Of a stretch of 64,000 nt of DNA, positions 1 to 13,700 are shown one piece after another. Within the stretch, counting starts at the first letter, position 1. Each line of letters begins with the position of its first letter. Made by a program: the position numbers and the translations under genes. Below the pieces are notes generated by a model. That model had not been told where the DNA came from. It saw only the letters and a program-made list of their open reading frames with translations, and did no database searches. Source of the DNA: Branchiostoma floridae (Eukaryota; Chordata; Leptocardii; Amphioxiformes; Branchiostomatidae); contig NC_049980.1 of NCBI RefSeq assembly GCF_000003815.2, positions 14,552,405 through 14,616,404 of the forward strand, given 5' to 3'.

Positions 1-715
1 GTGGTAAGGGCGATTTCGGATTAGCACGGAGGTGCGAACTTCGGGTTTCCTGGTGAGAGCCAACAAACCGCTTCATTCAACTAATGGGTTGTTTTTACCA
101 ATGTCTTATAGAACGTCCTTGTTTTTACGGAATGCATAAGAGCTCTACTAGTCGCAAATTTAGTGTGCATTTCGCAAAGCTCATTTTGAATTCAAATCCG
201 TGTGTTTTTTGGTAATGAATCGTATAAAATAACTATAAATTCGTACATTTTACGAAAGCCGTTATACATTTGTATTCTTATAAAAGCAGGCACCCCTTCT
301 TTAGAGATCTCCTCATAACAGGTAAAAATATATCTTTATGAAGCCATATGTGTTGTTTTTTTCGTATTGAACCAAAAATGTTAATCTCCAAGCAGATTTC
401 TCCGGTGGCATTAAAAAAGTAACATAAGCTGGGGAAGGAATTAGCCAGCAAAGGAGGATAATTTGCCAAAGATGTCTACAAACTTGTTACAGGGCTGAGC
501 CTGAAGTAAACCAAAACAGAATTAGCATAAAGGTGCGAAGTTTCTGCATTCTTTACAATGGCAAACAAGTATCAGTATTCTCTCAGCAGAGGTTGGGTCA
601 CCACGTGAAGGGAGCGAACCGATAAATTCCGACTACTAGTACTTTTCCCAACTCACTATTCTGTGACCAAAAATCCGCTTGAAGAAAAAAATATTCACTT
701 TCTTGGGTAATTCAC
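1..715. other. Non-coding, upstream laminin intron, nothing recognised
   Basis: No exon, RNA gene or repeat unit recognised. Presumed intron because the first exon seen starts inside a laminin IV domain. Confidence 0.5.
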
Positions 716-1960
716 GTGAACCAGATGTTTACATATATAGCTCAAACAGCCCTCCGTTTACCGTATAGAGCCCTAAGACCGATTTGTTTGGGTGACTTGA
801 ATCAAATTTTTACATTCAAAGCCCGTGGAGCGCTGCTTGGACATACCTCTGACCGATTTGTTTTGGGTGACGTGAACCAAATGTTTACATTCATAGCCCG
901 TGGAGCTGCTCAAACAGCTATCGGCTCTGTGTGTTTGTTGTTTACAATATCCCTGTAAAGAGCCCTAAACACCGATTTGTTGATGGTGACGTGAACCAAG
1001 TGTTTACGTTCATATAGCCCGTGGAGTTGCTCGATCAGTTATCGGCTCCGTGTGTTTGTTGTTTACAATATCCCTGTATAGAGCCCTAAAAACCGATTTG
1101 TTGATGGTGACGTGAACCAAGTGTTTACATTCATATAGCCCGTGGAGTTGCTCGATCAGTTATCGGCTCCGTGTGTTTGTTGTTTACAGTATCCCTGTAT
1201 AGAGCCCTAAACACCGATTTGTTGATGGTGACGTGAACCAAGTGTTTACATTCATATAGCCCGTGGAGCTGCTCAAACAGCTTTCGGCTCCGTGTGTTTG
1301 TTGTTTACAGTATCTCTGTATGGAGCCCTAAACACCGATTTGTTGATGGTGACGTGAACCAAGTGTTTATATTCATATAGCCCGTGGAGCTGCTCAAACA
1401 GCTTTCGGCTCCGTGTGTTTGTTGTTTACAGTATCTCTATATGGAGCCCTAAACACCGATTTGTTGATGGTGACGTGAACCAAGTGTTTACATTCATATA
1501 GCCCGTGGAGTTGCTCGATCAGTTATCGGCTCAGTGTGTTTGTTGTTTACAGTATCCCTGTATAGAGCCCTAAACACCGATTTGTTGATGGTGACGTGAA
1601 CCAAGTGTTTACATTCATATAGCCCGTGGAGTTGCTCGATCAGTTATCGGCTCAGTGTGTTTGTTGTTTACAGTATCCCTGTATAGAGCCCTAAACACCG
1701 ATTTGTTGATGGTGACGTGAACCAAGTGTTTACATTCCGACATATAGCCCGTGGAGCTGCTCAAACAGCTATCGGCTCCGTGTGTTTGTTGTTTACAGTA
1801 TCTCTGAATGGAGCCCTAAGACCGATTTGTTTTGGGTTTCGTGAACCAAGTGTTTACAGACATAACCCGTAGAGCGCTACTCAAACAGCCCTCTGTTACT
1901 GTATAGAGCGCTAAGATCAATTGGTTTTGGGTGACGTGAATCAAAAAACATTCACAGCCC
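716..1960. repeat. Minisatellite, 121-bp unit, about 10 copies
   Basis: The motif GAGCCCTAA recurs at 960, 1081, 1202, 1323, 1444, 1565 and 1686, an exact 121-bp period, then at 1811 after a 4-bp insertion. Inner copies are nearly identical (GTGACGTGAACCAAGTGTTT in each); outer copies from 716 and up to about 1960 are diverged and partly deleted. Confidence 0.95.
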
Positions 1961-2120
1961 GTGTACCATGTTTTTTCGTACAGCTGCTAGTTCAGTCCGG
2001 TTGTTTGTCCTCTACGAGAGAACCTCCTCCATGTCGTACTAAAAATTCCATGAAGGTGACGAGAACCAAGTGTTTGTATTCATAGCGCATAGAGCTCGCA
2101 CGGTGGAGCTGGAGGGCTGA

Positions 2121-2176
2121 ACGAGCAACCTCCATGGAGGTCAGCTCTGTAGAGCTCCTCCATGGAGGTTGCTCGT
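2121..2176. repeat. Inverted repeat, 20-bp arms
   Basis: ACGAGCAACCTCCATGGAGG at 2121-2140 is repeated as its reverse complement at 2157-2176 around a 16-base centre. Perfect arms. Confidence 0.9.
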
Positions 2177-2219
2177 GCAGCCCCTTCTCCAAAATACACT
2201 GTAGTTGACTTCAGCAGCA

Positions 2220-3299
2220 TTAGGGTACGTTATATTGATTTTATATTGATTTTATGTGAGCTCAGATTTATGTGAAATTAGTCGACAAATAGTCCCAACT
2301 TTCTGCTTTGTTCCCGATACACTGGAGTCAGCGCTCCGTGTGAAGCTGTTTTCTTACCGTAACAAATTCGAATTACTGTTCACCTCCCCTCCCCAAAACC
2401 ATTACTCTACTCGTGAAATCGACATTTTCTTCTCATGGATAGGATTTAGAATCCGGTGAAGAAATATGAAATGACCAGGGTACACCATACACACAGTGTC
2501 CTTGTTCCTTATTGTGTCTATGACGCCGAGTTCTCTGTTACTGCCCGACGTCCCTTTCATGACCTTGCCACTGTTGAGTGAGAGTCACTACTGAACATGT
2601 TTGGGATTTCATGTTGGACCAAAAAAAATATCAACACTTGTATTTTCTAAACTAAGGGGCAAGTCTTTCGTTCAACAAGTCTGAAGCAAGTTACGTACAC
2701 CCAAGGATAAGATTGTGTGATCGGCAACAAACGATAGTTTGTTATCTTGTCATGTGATATAACGTTAGTTGTAAATACGTATGCGGGAGGGAGTTCGGCT
2801 TGTACACAGTGAAATGTAACGTTACTGTATGTAACGCTACGGACTGTATGTAACTGAAGGGCACGAGTCAGAAATTTATATTCTTAGTTACTGCAACTCT
2901 GAGTCACGTACTTACGTACGCTAGTGATGTATTGGACCGCACACACACTGCTACAGTTGTACGGGTTGACTACAGGTACATGTTACTGGTCAGTAATGGA
3001 CGTGAGTAGGCGTAAACCGCTGCGGTACAAGTAACTACAGTTGCAGTGTTGTGTGTTTTCATTGTGTCGCCAATTTGTAACCTAAAACGCCTGACATTGG
3101 CGGCGGCTTGTTTTACCGCGGGAGCATATCACTTGTACGTCTGCCCACCAAGACGGTCAGTGTCAAAATGAGAGGTTACCCTTCTGGCAGGAAGGTTTAG
3201 GATATATATAGTATTCTGAGCCGCGGCCGTTGGCGCGGCGTTCCACCCGCAGAAGTTTGGAAGGGTTCCGCCTTCTATAGCGAACTTTTCCGTTTAACC
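2220..3299. other. Intron sequence, nothing recognised
   Basis: No exon, transposon end or RNA gene seen. Confidence 0.5.
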
Positions 3300-3640
3300 C
3301 AACATGCATGACCCTGAGCAAAAGTTAACAAATGCTTGAGCAAAAAGTAACACTCTTTAACCTTGCGTGACCCTGAGCAAAAAGGTAACAATCTTTAACC
3401 CAACATGAACATGAGCAGAAAGTAACAATCTTTAACCTTACATGAACTTGAGCAAAAAGTAAGTTAATCTTTAACCCTACTTGACCCTGAGCAAAAACGT
3501 AACAATCTTTAACCCTACATGAACATGAGTAAAAAGTAACAATCTTTAACCCCATATGACCCTGAGCAAAAAGTGACAATCTTTAACCCTACATGACCCT
3601 GAACAAAAAGTAACAATATTTAACCCTACAAGACTCTATC
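3300..3640. repeat. Tandem array, 37-bp unit, about 9 copies
   Basis: Degenerate copies of a unit containing GAGCAAAAAGTAACAATCTT followed by TAACCCTACATGA; several neighbouring copies are 36-39 bp long. The array abuts the LINE remnant. Confidence 0.92.
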
Positions 3641-4245
3641 TTCTTTAAGAATTTCTGTATCATGCAATACCAAGCAGTCCCTGTCTCACAGAATTTCTGG
3701 GAGAAACGATTTCCTATGTACGATTTTCGTTCCATTACTTGGCATGTACTATGGAAATCTCCCTTCTTTACCACTAAAGAACCCAAACTTATTAGTTTGC
3801 AATGGAAGATCTTGCATAATATTTATCCGACCAAAATATTGTTGCATAAGATGAGAATTGTAGAAAATAATGAGTGTATTTTTTGCGATATTATAGAATA
3901 TATAAAGCATTTTTTCTTTGACTGTAAAATTGTTAAACCATTATGGGATTATGTGGAAAGTTTGTTTAGTTATTCCATATCTCTCACTGTACATGACATT
4001 ATTTTTGGATACAACCCTCATATGTTAAACAAGTTTCGGTACATCAATGAACTGCTGCTAGTTGCGAAACTATCCATTGTAAAATATAAGTCTACAGTGT
4101 CATCCCCGAATTCACTATGTCAAGATGCAGAAATCATCCTGAAAATTTTCAAATCAGAATGTATTCTTAGAAATATGATATAAGCTACATATTGTACAGC
4201 TTTCTGTGACATGTAATAAAGTGCCGAAAAAAAAAAAAAAAAAAA
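3641..4245 (+). mobile_element. 5'-truncated LINE remnant with C-terminal zinc-knuckle ORF and poly(A)
   Basis: An open frame at 3662-4183 (173 aa) carries the post-RT segment of L1/Tx1-type LINEs: ISLQWKILHNIYPTKILLHK, then CIFCDIIEYIKHFFFDC with KPLW, a C-C-H-C knuckle. AATAAA at 4215-4220 and an A run at 4227-4245 end the copy. The endonuclease and RT palm are absent, so it is a dead 5'-truncated insertion. The clade is uncertain. Confidence 0.82.
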
Positions 4246-4565
4246 GTGGCAAAGGTAAGCTGTAACAGCAACATGTAACGATGCGTTGATCATTTGCCAA
4301 ATTAGCATTGCTTGAGAAATTGCAGTAAACCGACCGGTATTATGCCAATGGATGTTAAGCCTGCTTAAAATATTTAAACAGTGTACAGAAACAAACTTTA
4401 AGATGCATTGTATATACCGCAGTATCTTACTTACACAGGACTGTTGCCACCTTCTTTGCGTTGACAGTCATTCACATTCATGTGCAAGTTTTAGCCAGGG
4501 CACATTTTTCTGATGAGAATGCAGCAGCCCACTTACTATTCCCTCTGCTTCTACTACAAATGTAG
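4246..4565. other. Intron sequence, nothing recognised
   Basis: Ends in the acceptor of the first laminin exon of the window. No other feature seen. Confidence 0.5.
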
Positions 4566-4730
4566 ATCACCACCATGCTGGGTTGGACAGTCAGGGCACC
4601 CCAGGGGGACAGGTTTGTGTACCCCAGGGATGATGGCTTCAACCGCATCACTGTGCCGCACTTCGAAGCTGCCAGAGACCTGGGGAGTCTGTACTACTGG
4701 AGTGCTCCTAGGGAATACCTCGGCAACCAG
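4566..4730 (+). CDS. LAMA1/2: Laminin alpha exon: first laminin IV domain, part 1
   Basis: First coding exon in the window, 55 codons, phase 0 to 0. Encodes [17 protein letters not shown] and ends [13 protein letters not shown], the strand pattern that opens laminin IV domains. Acceptor taken as the AG at 4564-4565; donor GTTAGT at 4731. The acceptor is the least certain border because no upstream exon is available for phase checking. Confidence 0.85.
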
Positions 4731-7700
4731 GTTAGTAACCAATCCTGTCCTTTCAGTTAGCCAGCATTACTCTGTCGAAAACCTGTGGGTGACTTTTGTT
4801 GATTGCCAGAAAGTTACCAAATTTAAAAAAAGACAGGTTAAGCATATTTTATGCCTTAAAATCTTCCCGGCTATATGAAAGGTGTTTTTGGTTGACCAGC
4901 ATATACATGTATACTTAGTAGTCCGATCTCTAAAAGTCTTGTCAGTCAAGCTTCCTTCCTGCTGTGTGACACCAGCTCAAGACTGTTACAAACTGAATTA
5001 TGTGTCAAAGCGGTAGGAGTTAAATAATTCTCCAGGAAAGTTGAATAGTGCGCGTACTGTACCTTATTTGCATGAGATATTGAATTAAAAAGATAATGAT
5101 CAAAAATGATCTGGCTTGAAAACTAATGGGAGAAGATACTAACAGGCATTGTGAAGTGATTGAGATGGTAAGTTAAAGCTTGTTGCTGGAGTACAGTTAA
5201 GGAGGTGTCAGTTCAAAGGTCAGGTAAATGTTACATAATTGCACATCTCAAAAACATCCTAGGCCATGCTGAGACATGTTTATTTCCCAGTTGGAGTCGT
5301 ATGGCGGAGTACTACGGTATACAGTGTCGTACAGGACATCTGACCGAGGTGATATCGGGGACCCCTCAGCAAGACCCACTGTGGATATTGATGTTATCAT
5401 GGAGGTAATTATTCACCAAAGACTGTAAGCTAATTGCACAGACAACTTTCATTTTTTTAACACCTCGACATACCTCCTACTGACATAGCAGAAGTCAATC
5501 CAATTTTGGTGTTTTAGTTTCCAAAGTTGTGAGGTTTCCTTCCAGACATTGCTTTCATTTCCCTTTATGTTTGCTGAATGTTTGTGTTTTCCTTCTGTTC
5601 ACTGTCTCCTTTCACACCATATATTCTCGTTACATTTCCACCTATGTGTTTGTAAATCTGCCACACTTTCTAGTTAGCTGCTAATGTTCGTGTCTGCTCT
5701 TTCCTACTTTCCATCTATCCATTCTTCCATCTGTGTGTATTCCTGCCTTCCCCACTATCGATGGTACTAGGGAGGGGGTAGGAGGATAATCTACAAGACA
5801 ACAGAGGCACAGCCTCGAAGGTATGAACGTAAGAGGAAACCAGAACTTAAGAACAAGAATAATGGTCTTCCTCCTTTATTGTCTTTCCATTCTCTTGTTT
5901 CTTCTGCATTTCTTATTTGTCACATTTGTGTAACTTGTGACCTGCTTATTTGGCTTGACATGACTGTGCAAACAAGACCGCATAGGACTCCTGGGTTCAT
6001 TATTGGTATGTTTTGCTACATTATGCGGATTATTTTGGGTATTTGGGGTTGCTCTTATAATACTTATCACAATCTGTTTATGTACATGTACAAAAGACAT
6101 TTGAGTTTATCAACAAATTGGTGAATGGTGTTCAGGTTGTCTTGGCATTAGTATTGGTTCAGCAAATTGAACCACTTCTGTTGAAGGAAATCTTTCTATG
6201 CTGGTGTTTTCATTATCATAACATGTCATGTCATAAAGTTGATAAACCATGCCTTTAATCAACTGACCCATATTCCCATAGGGTAATGGGAGGAGCATCA
6301 CATACACAGAGAACAGACAGGTGGGCCCAAGTGTGGAGGAGACTGTCACTGTCTACCTCATCCCTAGTGGATGGAGGGAGTATGCGGACCCCAACTCTGC
6401 CTTCAACGTTGGTGCACGAATCTCCCGCACTGAGCTCATGACAGTCCTGGCTGATGTGACCAAGCTGTTGATCAGGGCAACGTACAACACCAACCCTGTG
6501 GAATCAAGGTAGAGCTTTACTGTTTCAGCTTGGGACTAATCAGCTCCAGTCTGTTTTCAATGTACTGTAAAAGGGGAAATGTTCTGAATAATTTCTGACA
6601 TGTAATTTCGTTTGTGAATGATACTTGGCAAGAATTGATACTACAATAAAAAGCAGTTACAAATTGTCCACCTGCACCCTAGATATTATGTATTTTTGGA
6701 GACTTCTTATGGCAGATCTGTCTTCAGCTTTAAATTTTTATCTGTCTCACTCATTTATTGTTTGGGTGCCTACTTGTATGCTGTTAATTTCTTTTGTTGA
6801 CTCTGTCATTTTAAGACTACGAAAAATTATTTTTCTTCCGTTACTTGTGTCGAAATTCAGAGTTCTTTATTGTGTGGAATTTTTACACTTTGGACCCGCA
6901 GACGGCAGGCAGCATTCTGTCCTGGAACAGAGGTTTGTAATAGTCAATGTTATCATCAGTATTGTACATTAGGACTAGTCCAAGTATGGACATGTTGTTT
7001 CCCACAGCTTGAGTTCTGTAAGCATGGAGTCGGCCTCTACAGATGCTGTGGGCCCCACTTTGGCATCTGATGTGGAACAATGTCAGTGCCCGATTGGTTA
7101 CACTGGCCTGTCCTGTGAAGGGTGCATTAAGGGCTACCGACGTGTGAACGGGCAGCTGTACGGAGGGCAGTGCGAACCCTGTCAGTGTAACGGCCATGCA
7201 GAAGAGTGTGATGATGTGACAGGAACATGTTTGGTAAGATTAACAAGTAGTTTAAGTCAAGCATTAGATGTGAAAACTAAAGCTGTAGAATAATATGAAC
7301 TAGAATGTAATCTTTCCTAATATAGACAATGTGCTTCTAACACTTGTTGGATGATATGTAAATAACAACCTGCTGAACTCGATGCTGGCACCCTCAGGAC
7401 AACTACATCTAACAGCAACTAATGTGCAGAACCAGGTGATGCTAGGTGCTCACTGCTAGGGTGTGGTGTGAACTAAACTTCTCTCTGACTTCTCTTGTGG
7501 ATACGCAATGCAGTCGTATCTGTCAAATTCTGCCCTTGTGCAGAGCTGTCTGCACAACACAGCCGGACGAAACTGCGAGGTCTGCGCTCCCGGTTACTAT
7601 GGAGACGCCACCCGAGGAACGCCCGACGACTGCTCCCGGTGTGCCTGCCCCCTGGTGGAGTCCTCCAACAACTTCAGCCCCACCTGTGTGGCTATGGATG

Positions 7701-10700
7701 GGGGAGTCTTCTGTGACCGCTGCCCACCCGGACATGAAGGTTTCCAATGCGAAAAGTAACTGTCAACTTTCTTTGAATTTATTAGAATTGCAACAAAAGC
7801 AATACACTGGGGTGGCTAGGTAGCTAACTAGCTGATATTGTGACCATGCACATATACAGTCCTCTATAATTGTTTAACCATCTTTCATACACGGTAGCCT
7901 GTCGCTAATGCAAATTTGATGCTATGTGAATTAATTGTCTATTGTCTAAGTGTATTGTCAGCTAATGCACTGTCACATTTCCCTTTGAAGTGTCAATTCC
8001 TTTTTTGTTTTCATTATTGACTTAATGTTCCATTTTTATCATTACCAGGTGTGCTGACGGCTATTTTGGCAACCCCCTTGAGGTGGGGAATGTTTGCAAA
8101 CAGTGCATCTGTAACGGCAACATTGACCCTACCGATGAAGGCAACTGCGACGCCATCACCGGCGAGTGTCTGAAGTGCATAGGCAACACAGTAGGCGATG
8201 AATGTGAACGCTGTGCTAATGGGTACTTTGGAGATGCCATCAATGCCAAGAACTGTCAGCGTAAGGAATTTAACCTTCCTGATTTCCTCTGCTGTACACT
8301 TGTTTATGTTGAAAATACAACCTTTACTGACAATCAGTCTGGAGATGGTAAACAATGTATGGTGTGCTTTGATAAGTTATTCTTTCACAGTTTTAAAACA
8401 CAACATTAAGACATTTTGATGTCACGTTCATAGTGCAAAAGATAACTGACTTTTGGCCAATAGATGTGAAAGATTTCTTTTAACTTTTGCCGTATTGCAG
8501 GAGACTTCTCAGTTCTCCATTGGCACCTGTGGATTGGTAGTTCAGTATGTAGAAGACTAAAATTCTGTTGCTCTACATTTTTGTGCTGTAGGATGCCTTT
8601 GCCACCCACGTGGGTCCTACCAGGAAGACTGTGACCTGAACACCGGGCAGTGCCGCTGCAGACCCAATGTGATTGGCCGGGACTGTGATCAGTGTGCCGT
8701 GAGTTCCAGTCTAGCCTATTTTTTTCTATTGTTGTAGTCACAATAAAGCTAACAGTAATAGCATTTCAGCAGCAAAATAGAACTCTTAATCTTGAACACA
8801 AAATTCCCAAATGTCCAACTCCAGTCTTTGGCAATGAATGAGCAATCATCTGCTTCTGTGGCGTCACATTTAATCATATGCATGTAGAACACGTGTCTTC
8901 AAGCTATAGTGCCCTACAGCACAGTTTGACCGCATCAAAAATGCACAGACATACAAATGTATGGGGCACCCATAATTGCAATTTTTTTACTCGGTCCACT
9001 CTGACAAAAGGCTCAAATAGACTACTGTACCTGGTCAGAAAATAGTTAATTCATTACTTTTGTGTCCCCACAGGTGGGGTTCTTTGGTATAAACTCTGGG
9101 GAAGGCTGTCAGGCCTGTAACTGTGACAGTACAGGCTCCCTGTCCACCCAGTGTGATGAGGATGGACAGTGTCGCTGCAAACCTGGTGTTGGAGGACAGC
9201 AGTGTGACCGCTGTGAAGTCGGCTTCTACGGCTTCTCTGAGGATGGATGCAAGGGTAAGAAAGTCATCATGTGGACTTAAGCTTGTGGGCATGGAAGTTC
9301 AGGGTTGGACAAGTTTTCTAAAATTCACTTGTCCTATCGCACAAGCACATAGAAAATTTACTTGCCGGAACCCACTTTTCACTTGCCCAAAATTCAAATG
9401 ATCATGACTGTCACTTTTATATGCATTGTCACTTCCAGCAATGGAATTCTTATTACTGCCTCTCGTGCTCCGCCCTCAGCTGTTGACCATTGCTGGATGT
9501 CATGACTGTAGAAGGTAACATTATTGTAGTATAAAATCTCACTCAATGGAAAAATCTTACTTGCCCGATCGGGCAAGTGGGGTAGGTCATGCACTTACCT
9601 GAACAGCACTTTCACTTGCCTGGGACAATAGGGCTAGTGGTACAGTAGGTCTATGTTTGTATAAAGGTTTTTTTGTCAGTGAATATTTGCTAATGGGTAT
9701 TGCTTCAAGGTCCCAAACAGGGAATGGCCCCGAATGAGCTTTTGACATCTTAGGTTATCCATTACTATGAGATGTATAGCACTAGAATTTGCTTATAGAT
9801 TGTATAAGGTATCTGTTTCTCTCTTTATTACAGGCAAGTGTTTTTCTTGTAATATAGTGCTGATGAAAAAAGTCTCTATAGAAACAATAGGTTTTAAATG
9901 GGGGCAAGAATAGTTGTTATATTTTGTACACAACACTTTGTTGTGTTATATCCAGCCTGTGACTGCTCCAGTACTGGTGGCTTCTGTGATGACCAAACCG
10001 GAGACTGCATCTGCCCGCCGAACACAGTAGGCATCCGTTGTGAGAGCTGCAGACCCGAGACCTTTGGTTGGGATGGGCTGAATGGCTGTACCCCCTGTGA
10101 CTGTGATCCTGTGGGATCAGAAGGAAATGACTGTGATCTGACCACTGGACAGTGCAGGTCAGTTCATAAGACTGGCATTTTCAAACCTAATCTGGCTATT
10201 GTCAAAACGATTAAACTTCCAAAGATGACATATAACGCTAGGAAACATAAATACGACACCCCTTTTATTAGACACTTTTCATAACCTATCTGTCATTAAA
10301 AATTTAGCTCTGGTATGCAAGTTCTTTCTAGTGCTTTATAAAACTAGTAAAGTGTAATTGACATAAAACCTTGAAATTTTGAGCTCTCAAAGATCGCATT
10401 TTGGAGCGACAAGTAAATCAGTCTACCGGTGTGTTTTCCTGCCGTTAATGAAGCCGTGGAAGGGGGACAGTGGTCATAATTTCGAGGAATTCTACTTTAC
10501 GTCTTTACATCACAAAACCATAATCACAGTGAATAAACAACAAATCAATCAACTGTCCATCGATGACAACCAACATGCCTTGGAATGTTTGTCCATCAAG
10601 TATAGCGTCAGGCTTTGGTATGCTTATCGTCGGCCTCTCGAATGCAGGCACCATTTTGAAAACGTGCATCTTCATTCAGCACCCCCAATCTGAAAATGCT

Positions 10701-13700
10701 CACATCCCAATATTCAGCAAGATGGATCTCGGGCGATACCAACAGCCCCACATAGGGACATATATATAGGTATACAGTCAAACCTGCCCGAGCGACCACC
10801 TCTTCTCAGCGACCACCTGGCCATTTCGACCGCTTTTTCTCCGTCCCGAATTTTTTTCCCATTGACGTAAGCATTAAGCGACCTTTTCTCAACGACCACC
10901 TGGCCAACGCGACCGCGACCGGCCCAAATTGGGACCCATAACGACCGCATCATTTTCAAAATTGAGGTTTTCATCGATTTTTGATCATAACTAGCGCGAT
11001 TTTGTGCCGAAATCGGCCAGTTTGCGTCGGATTTTGACTGCCATTACGATGTTATGTTCAGAATACAGATGGCGGCGGTCAATGGGTGGGTCAATGGGGC
11101 AGTCTACTGTAATATGGGAGGAAATTTCGTTGTAAGAAAATCCGAATTTAGTTGTTACAGAAGCTTTTTTTTAAATCTATATCATCATAAGGTGAACGAA
11201 TGCTGAAACGTATATAGCCTCATACTTTTTCAAGAAAGATCTGTGTAGCTCATAGATGTACCTTTTTAAGAAAGATGTGTGTGAGTGCTTTTGTTCAACT
11301 GTACTGTACATTCATCGGTGGATGAGTACGCTATAGGGCATCGAATTCGAAAGGTGCACCGTAGTTATTTCAGATAAGGCGATCAAGAACACAAGAACGC
11401 ATAAAGGCTTGTATGGTAACAGACAGCATCAAAGTTCCCTTACTGTCTAAAACGTTAGTGTACAAATATTGAGCTTTAGAACACTGTATCGAATAAAAGC
11501 TCGATAAAACTTGGGGTTAAATTTACAATTTACAATGTGCGTGTTGTATTTGACATTAAAGACCTCGCTTCTTTGTGTGCGTGCAGTGTGCTTGCTATTT
11601 GCCATTAAGCACAACGGAAATCATTTATACTTTGCATCGGGCATGTTTTGATTTGATACTCTTCTCAGCGACCACCTGTCCAAATCGACCGTTTTTTCCC
11701 GGTCCCCCGGGTGGTCGACTTGGGCAGGTTTAACTGTATAATTTTTGGGGAGCCATTCACTAAACAATGTATTTACCACCATTTGCTTATCAAACAGTGG
11801 ATGAAAAGTTTCATAGAATGTCATAACCGTGCAGTGGAACAGCAGAACGGATTTGCCGCTGGTTGATGCGTTTTCGGGCCATGTTTTTATCGCGATGCCG
11901 GCAGTTTACCGACATGCCAATTTGCCAATTAAACCTTGAGTAAATGCCGGCCGATTGATACAAATTTGTCATTGTAACTATGAAGTCCATTGATAATCAG
12001 CCTTGTTATATTATTGTGACGGATTTATGTTCCACTGAGAATAGAATCCCAAGGGACTTGCTATCATTTACACTCTCTTTGAAGTGTTATTTTCTCTCGA
12101 CTCTGCAGTAAGTGGGAGACCAATGCAAGTGTAGTAATGGCCGGGGAAACATAGTAGAAAATGCACTAAATACTTTCCGGAATGCACAAAAGCCTGCTTG
12201 TTTATTCATGGTTCATTGTTTAAAATGCTGGAAAGTGTCGGATTAATGTTCTATGCCGTTAACAAGGGAATGAGCCTCAATCGTCAGTGAATGAGTATGA
12301 TAGAAATTTTGCTAGTGAATGTCACCTGTAACGGGGAAACAAACCCAAATGGATTTCTTCATCCCATACTCCTTTGGAAAAGGAAATAAGCAACTGTTTC
12401 TGTCTCATATTTTAGGTGCCTTGATGACTTCAGTGGGAGGCAGTGCAACATGTGCCAGTTTGGTTACTTTGACTTCCCTACCTGTCGGGAGTGTACCTGT
12501 AACCAGGCAGGGACTGACCCAAACACCTGCAATGCCAACGATGTCTGTGCTTGTGCTGACAATGGGACATGCTCATGCAAGGTAGGACTCTCCTGTCCAG
12601 GCAGGAAGTGAGTGCCTGGGAAGATTAAGGCCAGACTGGCAGGAATGACATGAGGTTCCAATAGAAGATTCTACTAATTTCCTCACTAATTTTCAGGGAG
12701 ATATTACTTTTGGTCTGCATATTTTGCAATTTAGGCCACAGCAAGTAAATTTTATGGATGACATCCTCTACAGACTGCAAAAATAGTGCGATAGGGCGAG
12801 AAAAAAAACAAGATGGGTGAAAAAAAACAAGATGGCTACATTTCCAAAAATAGGCAGCATAAAGTTGTGATGACTGTTGTAAAAAGAATTAAGTGGACAA
12901 AGCATGGTATCAGTGAGAGCAACAACGCATTCATTCCTGTATTTAAAACATGTACTGGTGTGGTAAAAGTGACACTAGTGTGGTGGACTGGCATCACCAA
13001 TAATTAAAAGTTGGTAACCACACTCATAGCTTCCATATTGGTGTCACTTTTACAATTATCCAATAAGTTTCATTTCTACAACTACAGTCCTGGGTACCTC
13101 GCAAGTGTCACTTCTTCAAGTACAATTATCAGGCTACAGCACAATATATTTGCTCATTTTGGTACTTAATCGTCATGTTGACCATCCCTGCGAAAAAAAA
13201 TTCTTGTTTTTTTTCTGAAATCAGGCAAAAATTAATGCGCGCGCTGATGTCATCCATAAAATTTACTTGCTGTGGCCTGAGGATAGGTCTCAGTGAGCCC
13301 TTCATGCATTGGTGTCAGCATTTGACTCTTCTGGATACATGGAATGACGTCTGCAAACAAGAGCAGCCAATCACGAGTGCTTGATTTTCACAGTTTAGAC
13401 TGATTCTATTGCCTTGCCTGCATCCATCAAAATTCAAGAATGCATAGTAAAATAGGTTCAAATGCAAAAGTTTGTTGGGCATGCATTCAGTCTTGGTTGT
13501 ATTGCTTTATTTGATTAGCTGGTCTATTGTGCTCTGGCCAGAAAGAGGCAGCACATAAACTTTACACAATTACTAACATAATGACTCCTTTCCTACAGCC
13601 CAATGTGGAAGGTAAATCCTGCACACTTTGTAAGGAGGGCAGCTTCAACCTTGAGGAGGAGAACCCCAACGGCTGCACCAGCTGTTTCTGCTTTGGCATC

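Larger units (their letters stand above)
4731..7007. other. Introns between laminin IV exons, nothing recognised
   Basis: Introns 4731-5290, 5405-6281 and 6509-7007 hold no recognisable transposon or RNA. 5530-5760 is pyrimidine-rich. Confidence 0.5.
7234..9073. other. Four short introns between LE exons
   Basis: Introns 7234-7543, 7756-8048, 8261-8591 and 8699-9073; nothing beyond splice sites recognised. Confidence 0.5.

Noticed and set aside
716-1960. CRISPR-like array
   Set aside because: Units are contiguous 121-bp tandem copies without unique spacers, in a eukaryotic intron.
4513-4878. 121-codon frame overlapping the first laminin exon
   Set aside because: It is another frame of the same exon; the laminin frame has clear family identity.
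10379-10693. 104-codon frame in an intron
   Set aside because: No family motif, not flanked by usable splice sites in phase with the neighbouring LE exons.
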